Positions 1 to 5,687 of a stretch of DNA of 10,676 nt are shown piece by piece. The notes beneath the pieces are model-generated. The model had not been told where the DNA came from, made no database searches, and saw only the letters and a list, made by a program, of their open reading frames with translations. Positions within the stretch are counted from its first letter, which is position 1, and every line of letters starts with the position of its first letter. The DNA is from an uncultured Pseudomonadales bacterium (GTDB lineage Bacteria; Pseudomonadota; Gammaproteobacteria; Pseudomonadales; IMCC2047), in assembly GCA_947258895.1 (NCBI GenBank), contig CAMYKE010000015.1:1-10676 (forward strand), given 5' to 3'. The translations under genes were made by a program, and so were the position numbers.

Positions 1-289
1 TGAGGTCCAGGTAGTGCACACTCGCCGCGGCAGCGGCTTCGGCAATCGCGGCATTGAGGAAAAACGGGCAGGCGCTGAGCACGGCGAACTTGCCCGCGAG
101 CTCTGCCTGCAGCGCGCCGCCGTCCGTCACGTCGAGCACCACGGACCGCAGATTTGCGCTGCCGCGCAGGCGCGCCAGTTGCCGTGGATCCTGATCCGCG
201 ACGGTAACGCTATAGTCGCCCGTTGCCGCGAGCAACTCGCCAATGAGGTGACCGACTTTGCCGGCGCCTAAAACCAGGATGGGGTGCAT
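1..289 (-). CDS. Saccharopine dehydrogenase family protein (N-terminal part)
   Basis: Reading the minus strand from the ATG at 289 gives MHPILVLGAGKVGHLIGELL and continues open to the window edge, so about 96 N-terminal residues are visible. Residues 4-14 (ILVLGAGKVGH) form a Rossmann GxGxxG dinucleotide-binding loop after a hydrophobic beta strand. An acidic residue at the end of the second strand (VTVADQDP) and the segment LSACPFFLNAAIAEAAAAASVHYLDL match the NADP-binding domain of saccharopine dehydrogenase-like oxidoreductases. A strong AGGAGG Shine-Dalgarno lies 5 bases upstream of the ATG, which fixes the start. The family reduces or oxidises amino-acid/2-oxoacid adducts in lysine metabolism, but many members are uncharacterised, so the exact substrate is unknown. 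It is divergent from an Lrp/AsnC gene, which may regulate it. The C-terminal catalytic part is outside the window. Confidence 0.85.
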   Translation of the reverse strand, partial: MHPILVLGAGKVGHLIGELLAATGDYSVTVADQDPRQLARLRGSANLRSVVLDVTDGGALQAELAGKFAVLSACPFFLNAAIAEAAAAASVHYLDL

Positions 290-372
290 GGTGTCCTCCT
301 TACCGGGTCGGAATTAACCGATATGGAACCAGTTTAGGATCCTGATTGGTCAAAATGAATAATCAAACTCGC

Positions 373-421
373 TATAATTCGTAATATTACTAAGCATAAT
401 GGTGTAAAATACGCCATTATG
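373..421 (+). promoter_or_regulatory. Probable promoter and operator of the Lrp/AsnC gene
   Basis: A perfect -10 hexamer TATAAT lies at 373-378, with no good -35 at 17 bp. Just downstream are a perfect 10-bp palindrome, GTAATATTAC (381-390), and a perfect inverted repeat, CATAATGG (395-402) and CCATTATG (414-421), with an 11-bp spacer. The right arm covers the ATG at 419-421. Such AT-rich dyads are the usual kind of Lrp/AsnC binding site, so autorepression is the natural reading. In RNA the same arms could pair and hide the start codon. The promoter and operator roles are inferred; the repeats are seen directly. Confidence 0.5.
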
Positions 422-850
422 TTGATGGATGAACGAGATGAGGCGCTGCTCGCCCTGTTGCGTGACAACAGCCGGGCCTCCACGGCAGAACTGGCCCGCA
501 AGCTGAGTTTGTCGCGCTCCACGGTCAAGGATCGCATCGCGCGGCTGGAACAGCGCGGCATCATCACTGGCTATACGGTTCGCTTCAGCACCGCCTACAG
601 CGAAGGCCAGATCCAGGCCCATGTGATGATCAGCTCCGACCCCAAGCACACCGCCGCAATTATTCGCGCCCTGCGCGCGATGCCCGCGGTCCGCTCGCTG
701 CACGCGGTCAATGGCATCTACGACATGATCGCTTTCGTCAGCGTGGCATCTACTCGCGAACTGGATGAGGCGCTCGACGCGATTGGCGCGGTAAATGGCG
801 TGGATAAAACCCTTTCCTCCATCATCCTGTCGACCAAATTCGAGCGCTAG
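419..850 (+). CDS. Lrp/AsnC family transcriptional regulator
   Basis: This 143-residue protein has the two-part Lrp/AsnC layout. Residues about 3-55 are an N-terminal winged helix-turn-helix (DERDEALLALLRDNSRAST, then ELARKLSLSRSTVKDRIARLE and GIITGYTVRF). Residues about 65-140 are a C-terminal ligand-binding RAM/ACT-like domain with the typical AVNGIYDMIAFV turn around residues 98-109. The length is slightly short for the family (usually about 150-165) but both domains are complete. No clear Shine-Dalgarno precedes the ATG at 419; a second in-frame ATG at 425 is an alternative start. Family members bind amino acids and control their metabolism. The divergent saccharopine dehydrogenase-like gene is the likely target, with autoregulation through the dyad at 395-421. 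The effector is not deducible. Confidence 0.92.
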   Translation: MLMDERDEALLALLRDNSRASTAELARKLSLSRSTVKDRIARLEQRGIITGYTVRFSTAYSEGQIQAHVMISSDPKHTAAIIRALRAMPAVRSLHAVNGIYDMIAFVSVASTRELDEALDAIGAVNGVDKTLSSIILSTKFER

Positions 851-954
851 TCGGCAAACCGCACCGCTACTCTGCAGATCTCCGCCGTACAGTGGCTACT
901 CACGCGATTTTCCATGCGGTAGCTACGCCACAATCTCTACCGTGCAGATTAGCA

Positions 955-987
955 GAGCGAGATTGCTTCGCTTCGCTCGCAATGACA
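955..987. repeat. Dispersed CATTGCGAG-type palindromic repeat copy
   Basis: Within the 272-bp gap between the Lrp gene and the VOC gene is a segment whose reverse complement begins TGTCATTGCGAGCGAAGCGA. It contains two interleaved inverted repeats: GAGCGA/TCGCTC (955-960 and 973-978) and ATTGC/GCAAT (962-966 and 979-983). Sequences of this form are known as dispersed repeats in many bacterial genomes; that it is multi-copy here is inferred. The rest of 851-1122 shows no gene or clear terminator. Confidence 0.5.
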
Positions 988-1122
988 AAAAAATCGTTAG
1001 AGTAATCAGAGTTTCACTCGCGGCGATGATTGCCGGTTAATCCGATGTTCAACTGCAGTTGTTGCATCGCCGCAGGTGCATATACTACAGTCCGAAGGCT
1101 CCCTCAAAACGATTCCGCACAC

Positions 1123-1497
1123 CTATTCGTAGGGCCGGGTCATGATCTCCAGCAGGTGGCCGTCGGGATCATCGAAGTACACGCCCCTGCCGTCGTTGAA
1201 GCGGTAGGTTTCACCGGGGCGTTGCTTGCCCGGGTCGGCCCAGTACCGGAGCCCCTGGTCACGAATGCGGGCGAAGATCTGATCGAAGTCGCTTTCGCTT
1301 ACCAGGAAGGCGTAATGTTGCGATGCAATGGGCCGGTCGTGTTCGTAATAGTCGAGCGACACGCCATTGCTGAGCTTGACGATCAGCATCGGCCCGAAGG
1401 GAGTGGCCTCGGGGAGGCCCAGTAGCCCGGTAAGAAATGCCGCGGAAATCTGCTTGTCACGGCAGCGAACGATGGTGTGATTGAGTTGTACGTCCAT
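1123..1497 (-). CDS. VOC-superfamily (glyoxalase/bleomycin-resistance/dioxygenase) protein
   Basis: The 124-residue product has one VOC module with two beta-alpha-beta-beta-beta halves: MDVQLNHTIVRCRD and AAFLTGLLGLPEA in the first, HYAFLVSESDFDQIFARIRD and YFDDPDGHLLEIMTRPY in the second. His7, His61 and Glu117 sit where metal-binding VOC enzymes carry ligands, so a divalent metal site formed in a homodimer is plausible. The DPDGHLLEI motif is a hallmark of the family. A GGGAGG Shine-Dalgarno lies 7 bases upstream of the ATG at 1497 and supports the start. The gene lies 118 bp downstream of nhaA on the same strand and could be cotranscribed with it. VOC proteins span isomerases, lyases, dioxygenases and drug-binding proteins; a specific reaction cannot be chosen. 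Confidence 0.88.
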   Translation of the reverse strand: MDVQLNHTIVRCRDKQISAAFLTGLLGLPEATPFGPMLIVKLSNGVSLDYYEHDRPIASQHYAFLVSESDFDQIFARIRDQGLRYWADPGKQRPGETYRFNDGRGVYFDDPDGHLLEIMTRPYE

Positions 1498-1523
1498 GCG
1501 GTACCTCCCGGAAGCGTTGCTGG

Positions 1524-1535
1524 CGCTGATCAGCG
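1524..1535. promoter_or_regulatory. 12-bp palindrome upstream of the VOC gene
   Basis: CGCTGATCAGCG is a perfect 12-bp palindrome, 27 bp upstream of the VOC start codon on the minus strand. It could be an operator or a transcript hairpin between nhaA and the VOC gene. Only the symmetry is seen; the role is a guess. Confidence 0.25.
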
Positions 1536-1615
1536 TGCCGGAGTGAGCGCCGGCCGGGCATCAGCTCCCGGGATCACCAGGCGCTTCGCTACTCGTCAAC
1601 CCGCCCTGCGACCAA

Positions 1616-2827
1616 CTACCCGAGCGCCGGCTTCGCGCGGATCGACAGTTTCAGGATGAGAAACCCGACCACGGCGCTGAGGCCTGAACCGAACAGGATC
1701 CCCAGCCGGTCGATGCGGGCGTAGCCAGAACCGCCCTCGGCGAACGCCAGGCCGCCGACGAACAGGCTCATGGTGAAGCCCACCCCGCACAGAACCGACA
1801 CGCCGAAAAGTTGGATCCAGTTCACGCCGCTGGGCAGGCGCGCAAACCCTGCCAATATTATACCACCGGCGCATAGCATCACCCCGACCGGCTTGCCGAG
1901 AAATAGGCCCAGCGTAATGCCCAGGGGTACCGGCTCCAGCAGGCTGGAGAGCTTTATACCCTCCAGGGCGATGCCCGCGTTGGCGAAGGCGAACATGGGC
2001 AGGATCACGAACGCGATCCAGGGGTGAAGATCGGATATCAGCTCCTTGGCCGGGGACTGGCTATGTCCTTCGGCAACTTTCGTCGAAATAAAGAACGCCG
2101 TAACGACCCCCGCCAAGGTGGCATGAACCCCGGATTTCAGTACGCACACCCACAAGATGGCGCCAAGCGCCATGAAGGGAAAGGGGCCCCGGGCGCCGAG
2201 CAGTTTCAGTGCAATCATCAGCCCGATCACAACCGCTGCCGCTACCAGGGAGGTGACGGACAGGCCGGAGGTATAAAACAGGGCGATAATAATAATCGCA
2301 ATCAGGTCGTCGAGAATCGCCAGCGTCATCAGGAACACCTTGAGCGCGACGGGCACCCTCGAGCCCACGGCGGCGAGCACTCCCAGCGCGAACGCGATAT
2401 CCGTCGCGGTCGGCACTGCCCAGCCCTTTAGCCCGACCGGATCATCCCAGTTCAGCGAGACGTAAATTAATGCCGGGACGGCTACGCCGCCGACCGCGCC
2501 CGCCAGCGGCAACACCAGCTGGCTGCGATCGGCAAGATGGCCGTGCAGGAGCTCATGTTTGATCTCCAGGCCAACGATAAAAAAGAAGATCGCCATCCAG
2601 CCGTCATTGACCCACAGGAACAACGGCTGCTCGATGCTCAGCGCACCGATCCGCACCTGACCCACAATGGTCAGAAAACCGGTGTAGAGTTCGGACCAAT
2701 CCGAATTCTTCACCACCATAGCGAGCACGGTCGCGGCGAGCAGCATCACCCCGGCCGAACTTTCCAGATGGATGAACCGCTCTAAACTGCGGCCGAAACG
2801 GTCGATGGGAGTCAATTCTGTATTCAT
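1616..2827 (-). CDS. nhaA: Na+/H+ antiporter NhaA
   Basis: This 403-residue inner-membrane protein of multiple hydrophobic helices matches NhaA (E. coli NhaA is 388 residues), which exports Na+ or Li+ in exchange for protons for pH and salt homeostasis. Diagnostic segments are WMAIFFFIVGLEIKHEL (Glu88), TATDIAFALGVL (Asp143), LAILDDLIAIII (Asp173-Asp174, the paired ion-binding aspartates), SGVHATLAG (His235, equivalent to the pH-related His225) and GLFLGKPVGV (Lys312, equivalent to Lys300). The frame stays open upstream to 3205, but residues before MNTELTPIDRFG look non-coding, cross the divergent gene's start, and lack NhaA character. The ATG at 2827 has an ACGGAG Shine-Dalgarno about 5 bases upstream, so I use it. 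That ribosome site is buried in a hairpin at 2830-2854, suggesting translational control. The VOC gene follows downstream. Confidence 0.96.
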   Translation of the reverse strand: MNTELTPIDRFGRSLERFIHLESSAGVMLLAATVLAMVVKNSDWSELYTGFLTIVGQVRIGALSIEQPLFLWVNDGWMAIFFFIVGLEIKHELLHGHLADRSQLVLPLAGAVGGVAVPALIYVSLNWDDPVGLKGWAVPTATDIAFALGVLAAVGSRVPVALKVFLMTLAILDDLIAIIIIALFYTSGLSVTSLVAAAVVIGLMIALKLLGARGPFPFMALGAILWVCVLKSGVHATLAGVVTAFFISTKVAEGHSQSPAKELISDLHPWIAFVILPMFAFANAGIALEGIKLSSLLEPVPLGITLGLFLGKPVGVMLCAGGIILAGFARLPSGVNWIQLFGVSVLCGVGFTMSLFVGGLAFAEGGSGYARIDRLGILFGSGLSAVVGFLILKLSIRAKPALG

Positions 2828-2829
2828 TC

Positions 2830-2854
2830 GTACTCCGTCAAGTGGACGGAGTAC
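2830..2854 (-). promoter_or_regulatory. Perfect hairpin enclosing the nhaA Shine-Dalgarno
   Basis: GTACTCCGTC (2830-2839) and GACGGAGTAC (2845-2854) are perfect 10-bp inverted arms around a 5-base loop. On the nhaA transcript the 3' arm contains the ACGGAG ribosome-binding sequence and ends two bases before the ATG. Pairing would block initiation, so this could be a translational switch. A DNA operator with dyad symmetry is the alternative. The structure is directly visible; the regulatory role is inferred. Confidence 0.6.
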
Positions 2855-3128
2855 AAGGCTATCAACAGTGGTAAAAAAAATCCGCTGTTTTTCGCGCAGT
2901 GAAGCGGGCGCTCCTGTAAAAATCAGTATGTTTTGGGATTGTTGTCCCCGGGTTTTCCCGTCCCCTGATCTGCTACCCGAAAACCGGCAATTTTCGCGCC
3001 GTTGAAAAATAATTGCATGCAAACGGATTGTTATTTGCCAGCCAAACCCAATTGATAGGGCACTACTACCCATGGCGCAGTACTCAATTTTTTGGCCCAT
3101 GCTCACGAACTGGCAAGGAAAACAGCTC
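2855..3128. other. Divergent intergenic region between nhaA and the outer-membrane protein gene
   Basis: About 275 bp that must hold the promoters of both divergent genes. Visible items are an 8-base A run (2873-2880), a perfect palindrome TTGCATGCAA (3013-3022), and AT-rich stretches around 3002-3035. No -35/-10 pair close to the sigma-70 consensus could be fixed on either strand. No credible gene lies here; the upstream extension of the nhaA frame through it is judged spurious. Confidence 0.5.
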
Positions 3129-3707
3129 ATGTTACGCACTAAAATAGCACCACTGGCACTTACGTCTTTGATCGCCGTATCGGCTTCGGCAGCTGAATCC
3201 GGCATGTCTTACACCTATGCCTCCCTGGGCTACCTGCAGGGCGAGGCGCTGGACGAGGATTTCAGCGGTTTCGACGGGAACGTTCGCATCGCGCTGAACG
3301 ACAGTTTCTTTTTAGCCGGTTCCTATACGCTGCTGGAATCGGACGATAAGTTTTTTGGGGACGAAATCGATGTCACGCAGTACACGCTTGGCGCTGGTTT
3401 TCACACCCCTATTGCGGAAAATATCGATTTCGTCACATCGCTCTCCTACGCCTATTTTGAGGCAGAAACCTCCGGATTCGAAGCTGATGGCGATGGCTAC
3501 CTCGTTTCGGCTGGTGTACGCGCAATGCCAACCGAAATTCTGGAACTGTCAGCATCCCTGAACTACGCGGATATTGAAGACGATGGGGAATTCGGATATG
3601 GTCTTGGCGCCCGAGTGTTTACCACGCCGATACTCTCATTTGGCCTTTCCTATGAATCGGCAGATGACGTCGATACCTTAGGTATCGATGCGCGACTAAA
3701 CTTCTAG
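3129..3707 (+). CDS. Small outer-membrane beta-barrel protein
   Basis: The 192-residue product starts with a classic Sec signal peptide: MLRTKIAPLALTSLIAVSASA, predicted cleavage at about residue 21-22 before AESG. The mature part is a run of alternating amphipathic strands with Tyr/Phe/Leu girdles (YTYASLGYLQG, NVRIALNDSFFLAGSYTLL, DVTQYTLGAGFHTPI, DFVTSLSYAYFEAE, GYLVSAGVRAMP, LELSASLNYADIED, GYGLGARVFTTP, LSFGLSYES, GIDARLNF). It ends in Phe, the usual Bam recognition residue. Eight to ten strands and a size near 18 kDa fit the OmpA/OmpW/Opacity-like class of small barrels. It is rich in Asp and Glu in the loops. The ATG at 3129 is preferred over one at 3072 because it has an AAGGA Shine-Dalgarno and begins the signal peptide. 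Function (adhesin, pore or structural) is not deducible. Confidence 0.85.
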   Translation: MLRTKIAPLALTSLIAVSASAAESGMSYTYASLGYLQGEALDEDFSGFDGNVRIALNDSFFLAGSYTLLESDDKFFGDEIDVTQYTLGAGFHTPIAENIDFVTSLSYAYFEAETSGFEADGDGYLVSAGVRAMPTEILELSASLNYADIEDDGEFGYGLGARVFTTPILSFGLSYESADDVDTLGIDARLNF

Positions 3708-3740
3708 TTTTACCAGGTTCCAGTTTTCGTAATTAAAGCA

Positions 3741-3780
3741 GGGACGTAGCATTTGTTAGTGAAGAACTGTGCTACGTCCC
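3741..3780. repeat. 11-bp inverted repeat at a convergent gene junction (terminator or REP/MITE-like)
   Basis: GGGACGTAGCA (3741-3751) and TGCTACGTCCC (3770-3780) are perfect inverted arms with an 18-base spacer, lying between the convergent beta-barrel and YeeE/YedE genes. The right arm contains the stop codon of the transporter. It could end transcription from both sides, although neither flank has a strong T run. The start of the arm resembles GGGACATAG at 9695-9703, which hints at a dispersed palindromic element rather than a simple terminator. Confidence 0.5.
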
Positions 3781-4716
3781 CGTTGTTGCACGCCTTTTAT
3801 CAAACGCGGCCCTGACACTGAATCCCAGGTAAATCCCCGCCAGCATGGAGAACACGGTGGCAAACCCCGCGGGCGATAATGCCGGCAGGGCCAACAGTAG
3901 TTGCGAGTCGTTGCCGCCCATCGCCAACGATGCCCCGATGCCCATCAAAATGCCGGAGAGAAAGTGCGTTAACGCCGCGAGCAACGTCGGCAGTTGCAAC
4001 CGGAACGTGCGCGAGCGCAATGCGCCGATTGCCATGCCCAGCATCAGCGCGCCAACAAACAGGTAGCTTTGCAACGTTGGCCACAGGCCCTCATCCATAT
4101 TCCAGACCGCCAGGCTGACCCCGTGCAGCAGGTCGCTCGGCGTCCAGTTGGCTTCATAGATAAAAACGATCCCCGCCAGCAAACCGATGCCCATCATGCC
4201 CAGCCAGATAACGCGATTTTCGCCCTTCAACGTCAGCGCCCAGCCCAGCGAAATAATCGACAACAGGATGAGTACTGCGTAATGCCATTCAAGGGGCAAC
4301 ATGATTGCCTTGCGCATTACATCCGGAGACCACTCAACGAGCAGAATCCAGCCGATCACCCACCCCACGATCGTGGCCAGCATGCCGAGATAACCCCCGG
4401 CCAATTTAGTGATCGTAGACACGCCGCAGCCGCCGTTGATCACCGCGCCGATACCGAACAGGAACCCGCCCACCACCGCCCAGACCGAGAACTGCGCGGA
4501 GCGGAACGGGACCTGCAAGGAGAACGGTGCGGCCACCAACCCCGCTACCCAGATCAGTACTCCGCTACCCAGGATCGCCACCAGGAACAGGTGCCTGCCG
4601 CGCCGGGCTTCCAGAACCCCCTTGACCATGCACAACCCGGTCCGCTGGGAGAGGTAGCCGATTACGAGAACGCAGGCGATTGCGGTAACAAAAAACAGGC
4701 TGTTGGTCACAGGCAT
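3772..4716 (-). CDS. YeeE/YedE family sulfur-compound transporter
   Basis: The 314-residue polytopic inner-membrane protein has two pseudo-symmetric halves typical of the YeeE/YedE (DUF395, TsuA-like) family, whose studied member imports thiosulfate. Signature segments are QRTGLCMVKGV near the N-terminus (Cys29) and FLFGIGAVINGGCGVSTITKLAGGYLGM (Cys97 in the GGCG loop). The second half carries GILMGIGASLAMGGNDSQLL, where thiosulfate-transporting homologues have a further cysteine; here the position is Asn/Asp. Two of the three key cysteines are therefore kept. About nine hydrophobic helices are visible. The ATG at 4716 follows GAAGGA closely; a GTG at 4734 in the same frame lacks a ribosome site. 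It stands alone on the minus strand, convergent with the beta-barrel gene. The substrate may be thiosulfate or another sulfur species. Confidence 0.88.
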   Translation of the reverse strand: MPVTNSLFFVTAIACVLVIGYLSQRTGLCMVKGVLEARRGRHLFLVAILGSGVLIWVAGLVAAPFSLQVPFRSAQFSVWAVVGGFLFGIGAVINGGCGVSTITKLAGGYLGMLATIVGWVIGWILLVEWSPDVMRKAIMLPLEWHYAVLILLSIISLGWALTLKGENRVIWLGMMGIGLLAGIVFIYEANWTPSDLLHGVSLAVWNMDEGLWPTLQSYLFVGALMLGMAIGALRSRTFRLQLPTLLAALTHFLSGILMGIGASLAMGGNDSQLLLALPALSPAGFATVFSMLAGIYLGFSVRAAFDKRRATTGT

Positions 4717-4765
4717 TGATCCTTCAAGCAGCACGAACAGGCCATGTCATTTTCTCATGATTGGC

Positions 4766-4781
4766 GTGATTAAAGTATCAC
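4766..4781. promoter_or_regulatory. Small dyad upstream of the YeeE/YedE gene
   Basis: GTGAT (4766-4770) and ATCAC (4777-4781) form a perfect inverted repeat with a 6-bp AT-rich spacer, 50 bp upstream of the transporter start codon. It has the size of a helix-turn-helix operator. No promoter hexamers could be fixed beside it; the assignment is tentative. Confidence 0.25.
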
Positions 4782-4830
4782 CCACTGCAACCCGGCATGG
4801 AACCCCTGCGGAGACTCGCAAATGCAATAA

Positions 4831-5044
4831 CGTCATTCCGGCGCATCGCTACCTGGATGTAGCTTATTCGAACAACGCAGGAGCAGTTGTCGAGGCGAGT
4901 ATCCCGGAGCTTACGAAGTGAATCAGGTGATGAGTAGCGAATAATCTAAAAAAGATAGCCTAATCATAACGCTAGAGTATTTATGCCTGGAAATGGTAAG
5001 CCAAAACTCCGAGCAGATGGATACCGGCCTGCGCCGGCATGACG
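4831..5044. repeat. MITE-like element with CGTCATNCCGGCGCA inverted ends
   Basis: CGTCATTCCGGCGCA (4831-4845) and TGCGCCGGCATGACG (5030-5044) match as inverted ends at 14 of 15 positions, bounding 214 bp without a gene. The right end continues the well-known proteobacterial repeat that, when translated, gives VMPAQAGIH on the minus strand. A second partial copy of the right end, CGCCGGGATGACGCGCATTG (5079-5098), follows in the same orientation. The unit is probably a non-autonomous or degenerate dispersed repeat; no transposase is present. Confidence 0.5.
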
Positions 5045-5111
5045 AGCATTGGTTTATCCCGGACAGTACTAAGCCTTCGCCGGGATGACGCGCATTGACA
5101 TGAGGGTGCTC

Positions 5112-5167
5112 GGTAGCAACGTAATGGCGGGCAATCGCAATGATTACGTGCCTTTCTGCTACGTACC
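5112..5167. repeat. Nested inverted repeats upstream of the hip region
   Basis: ACGTAAT (5119-5125) pairs with ATTACGT (5143-5149), and outside it GTAGC (5113-5117) pairs with GCTAC (5158-5162). Together they could form an interrupted cruciform. The segment follows the repeat copies at 5030-5098 and may belong to the same degenerate element. Function unknown. Confidence 0.35.
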
Positions 5168-5169
5168 TT

Positions 5170-5342
5170 CAGCAAAAGCAAAATCAATATAAAGAAAACT
5201 AATCATTAATTAACTAAATACCTGTAATGCTAAGTATAATTATCGTTATATAAATTAATTACATCCCGCCTATACTACATAGTGCATATATAAGTTATCA
5301 TTAATTCACTTTACGAATATATTGCACAGGATTCTATACGCT
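5170..5342 (+). promoter_or_regulatory. AT-rich control region of hipBA
   Basis: This stretch is much richer in A and T than its surroundings. It holds a 14-bp direct repeat, ATCATTAATTAACT (5202-5215) and ATCATTAATTCACT (5297-5310), differing at one base and 95 bp apart. Several -10-like hexamers are present, notably TATAAT (5235-5240) and TATACT (5271-5276), none with a convincing -35. HipB-type antitoxins usually bind repeated operator half-sites upstream of their own gene, so the repeats are candidate operators. With 4735-5169 it forms a 608-bp stretch without a gene. Confidence 0.45.
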
Positions 5343-5687
5343 ATGAATTTTGAGCCCATGACTAATGCCGCCATCGCAGCCGAGATCGGCCGGCGGATCG
5401 AACAGCTACGCCTGGAGCGAAACCTGACCCAGCAACAACTGGCCGATGCCATCGGGATTTCCCGGGTGAGCTACGGGCGGTTGGAGGCCGGTGAGGCGAA
5501 ATTCGTAAACGTGATCGCCGCATTGCGCGCCCTGGATCAACTGGCGCTGGTGGCGAACTTTGTCCCGGAAGCCGATTTCAGCCCGATGGAAAAACTGAAA
5601 ATGAAAGGCAAACAACGCCAGCGTGCGGCTGGCCGCCGGGGGGCACCCAAGACCAGCGATGCGACGCCTGACGGAGTGGACTGGTGA
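5343..5687 (+). CDS. hipB: HipB-like XRE-family antitoxin
   Basis: The 114-residue product carries one XRE/Cro helix-turn-helix at about residues 16-70 (IGRRIEQLRLERNLTQQQLADAIGISRVSYGRLEAGEAKF, then VIAALRALDQL). A basic tail follows (KLKMKGKQRQRAAGRRG). Size, domain and the position directly before hipA identify it as the DNA-binding antitoxin that represses the operon and neutralises the kinase. The ATG at 5343 is chosen; a nearby ATG at 5358 and a TTG at 5322 are alternatives, and none has a strong Shine-Dalgarno. Its TGA shares its final A with the hipA ATG (TGATG), indicating translational coupling. Regulation is probably through the AT-rich region just upstream. Confidence 0.88.
   Translation: MNFEPMTNAAIAAEIGRRIEQLRLERNLTQQQLADAIGISRVSYGRLEAGEAKFVNVIAALRALDQLALVANFVPEADFSPMEKLKMKGKQRQRAAGRRGAPKTSDATPDGVDW

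Noticed and set aside
795..1040. 81-residue plus-strand open frame after the Lrp gene
   Set aside because: It overlaps the Lrp gene and runs through the dispersed repeat; no ribosome site and no protein-like pattern.
2828..3205. 126-residue N-terminal extension of NhaA
   Set aside because: The extension has no membrane character or NhaA similarity, crosses the divergent outer-membrane protein gene's start, and lacks a ribosome site; ATG 2827 has one.
3994..4719. 241-residue plus-strand open frame rich in Gln, His and Arg
   Set aside because: It is fully antisense to the YeeE/YedE transporter and has the skewed composition of a shadow frame.
4831..5167. CRISPR-like array
   Set aside because: The repeats are too few, vary in sequence, lack regular spacers, and no cas gene is present.
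4981..5187. 68-residue minus-strand frame containing VMPAQAGIH
   Set aside because: This is the translated form of a dispersed intergenic repeat and is often mis-annotated as a protein.
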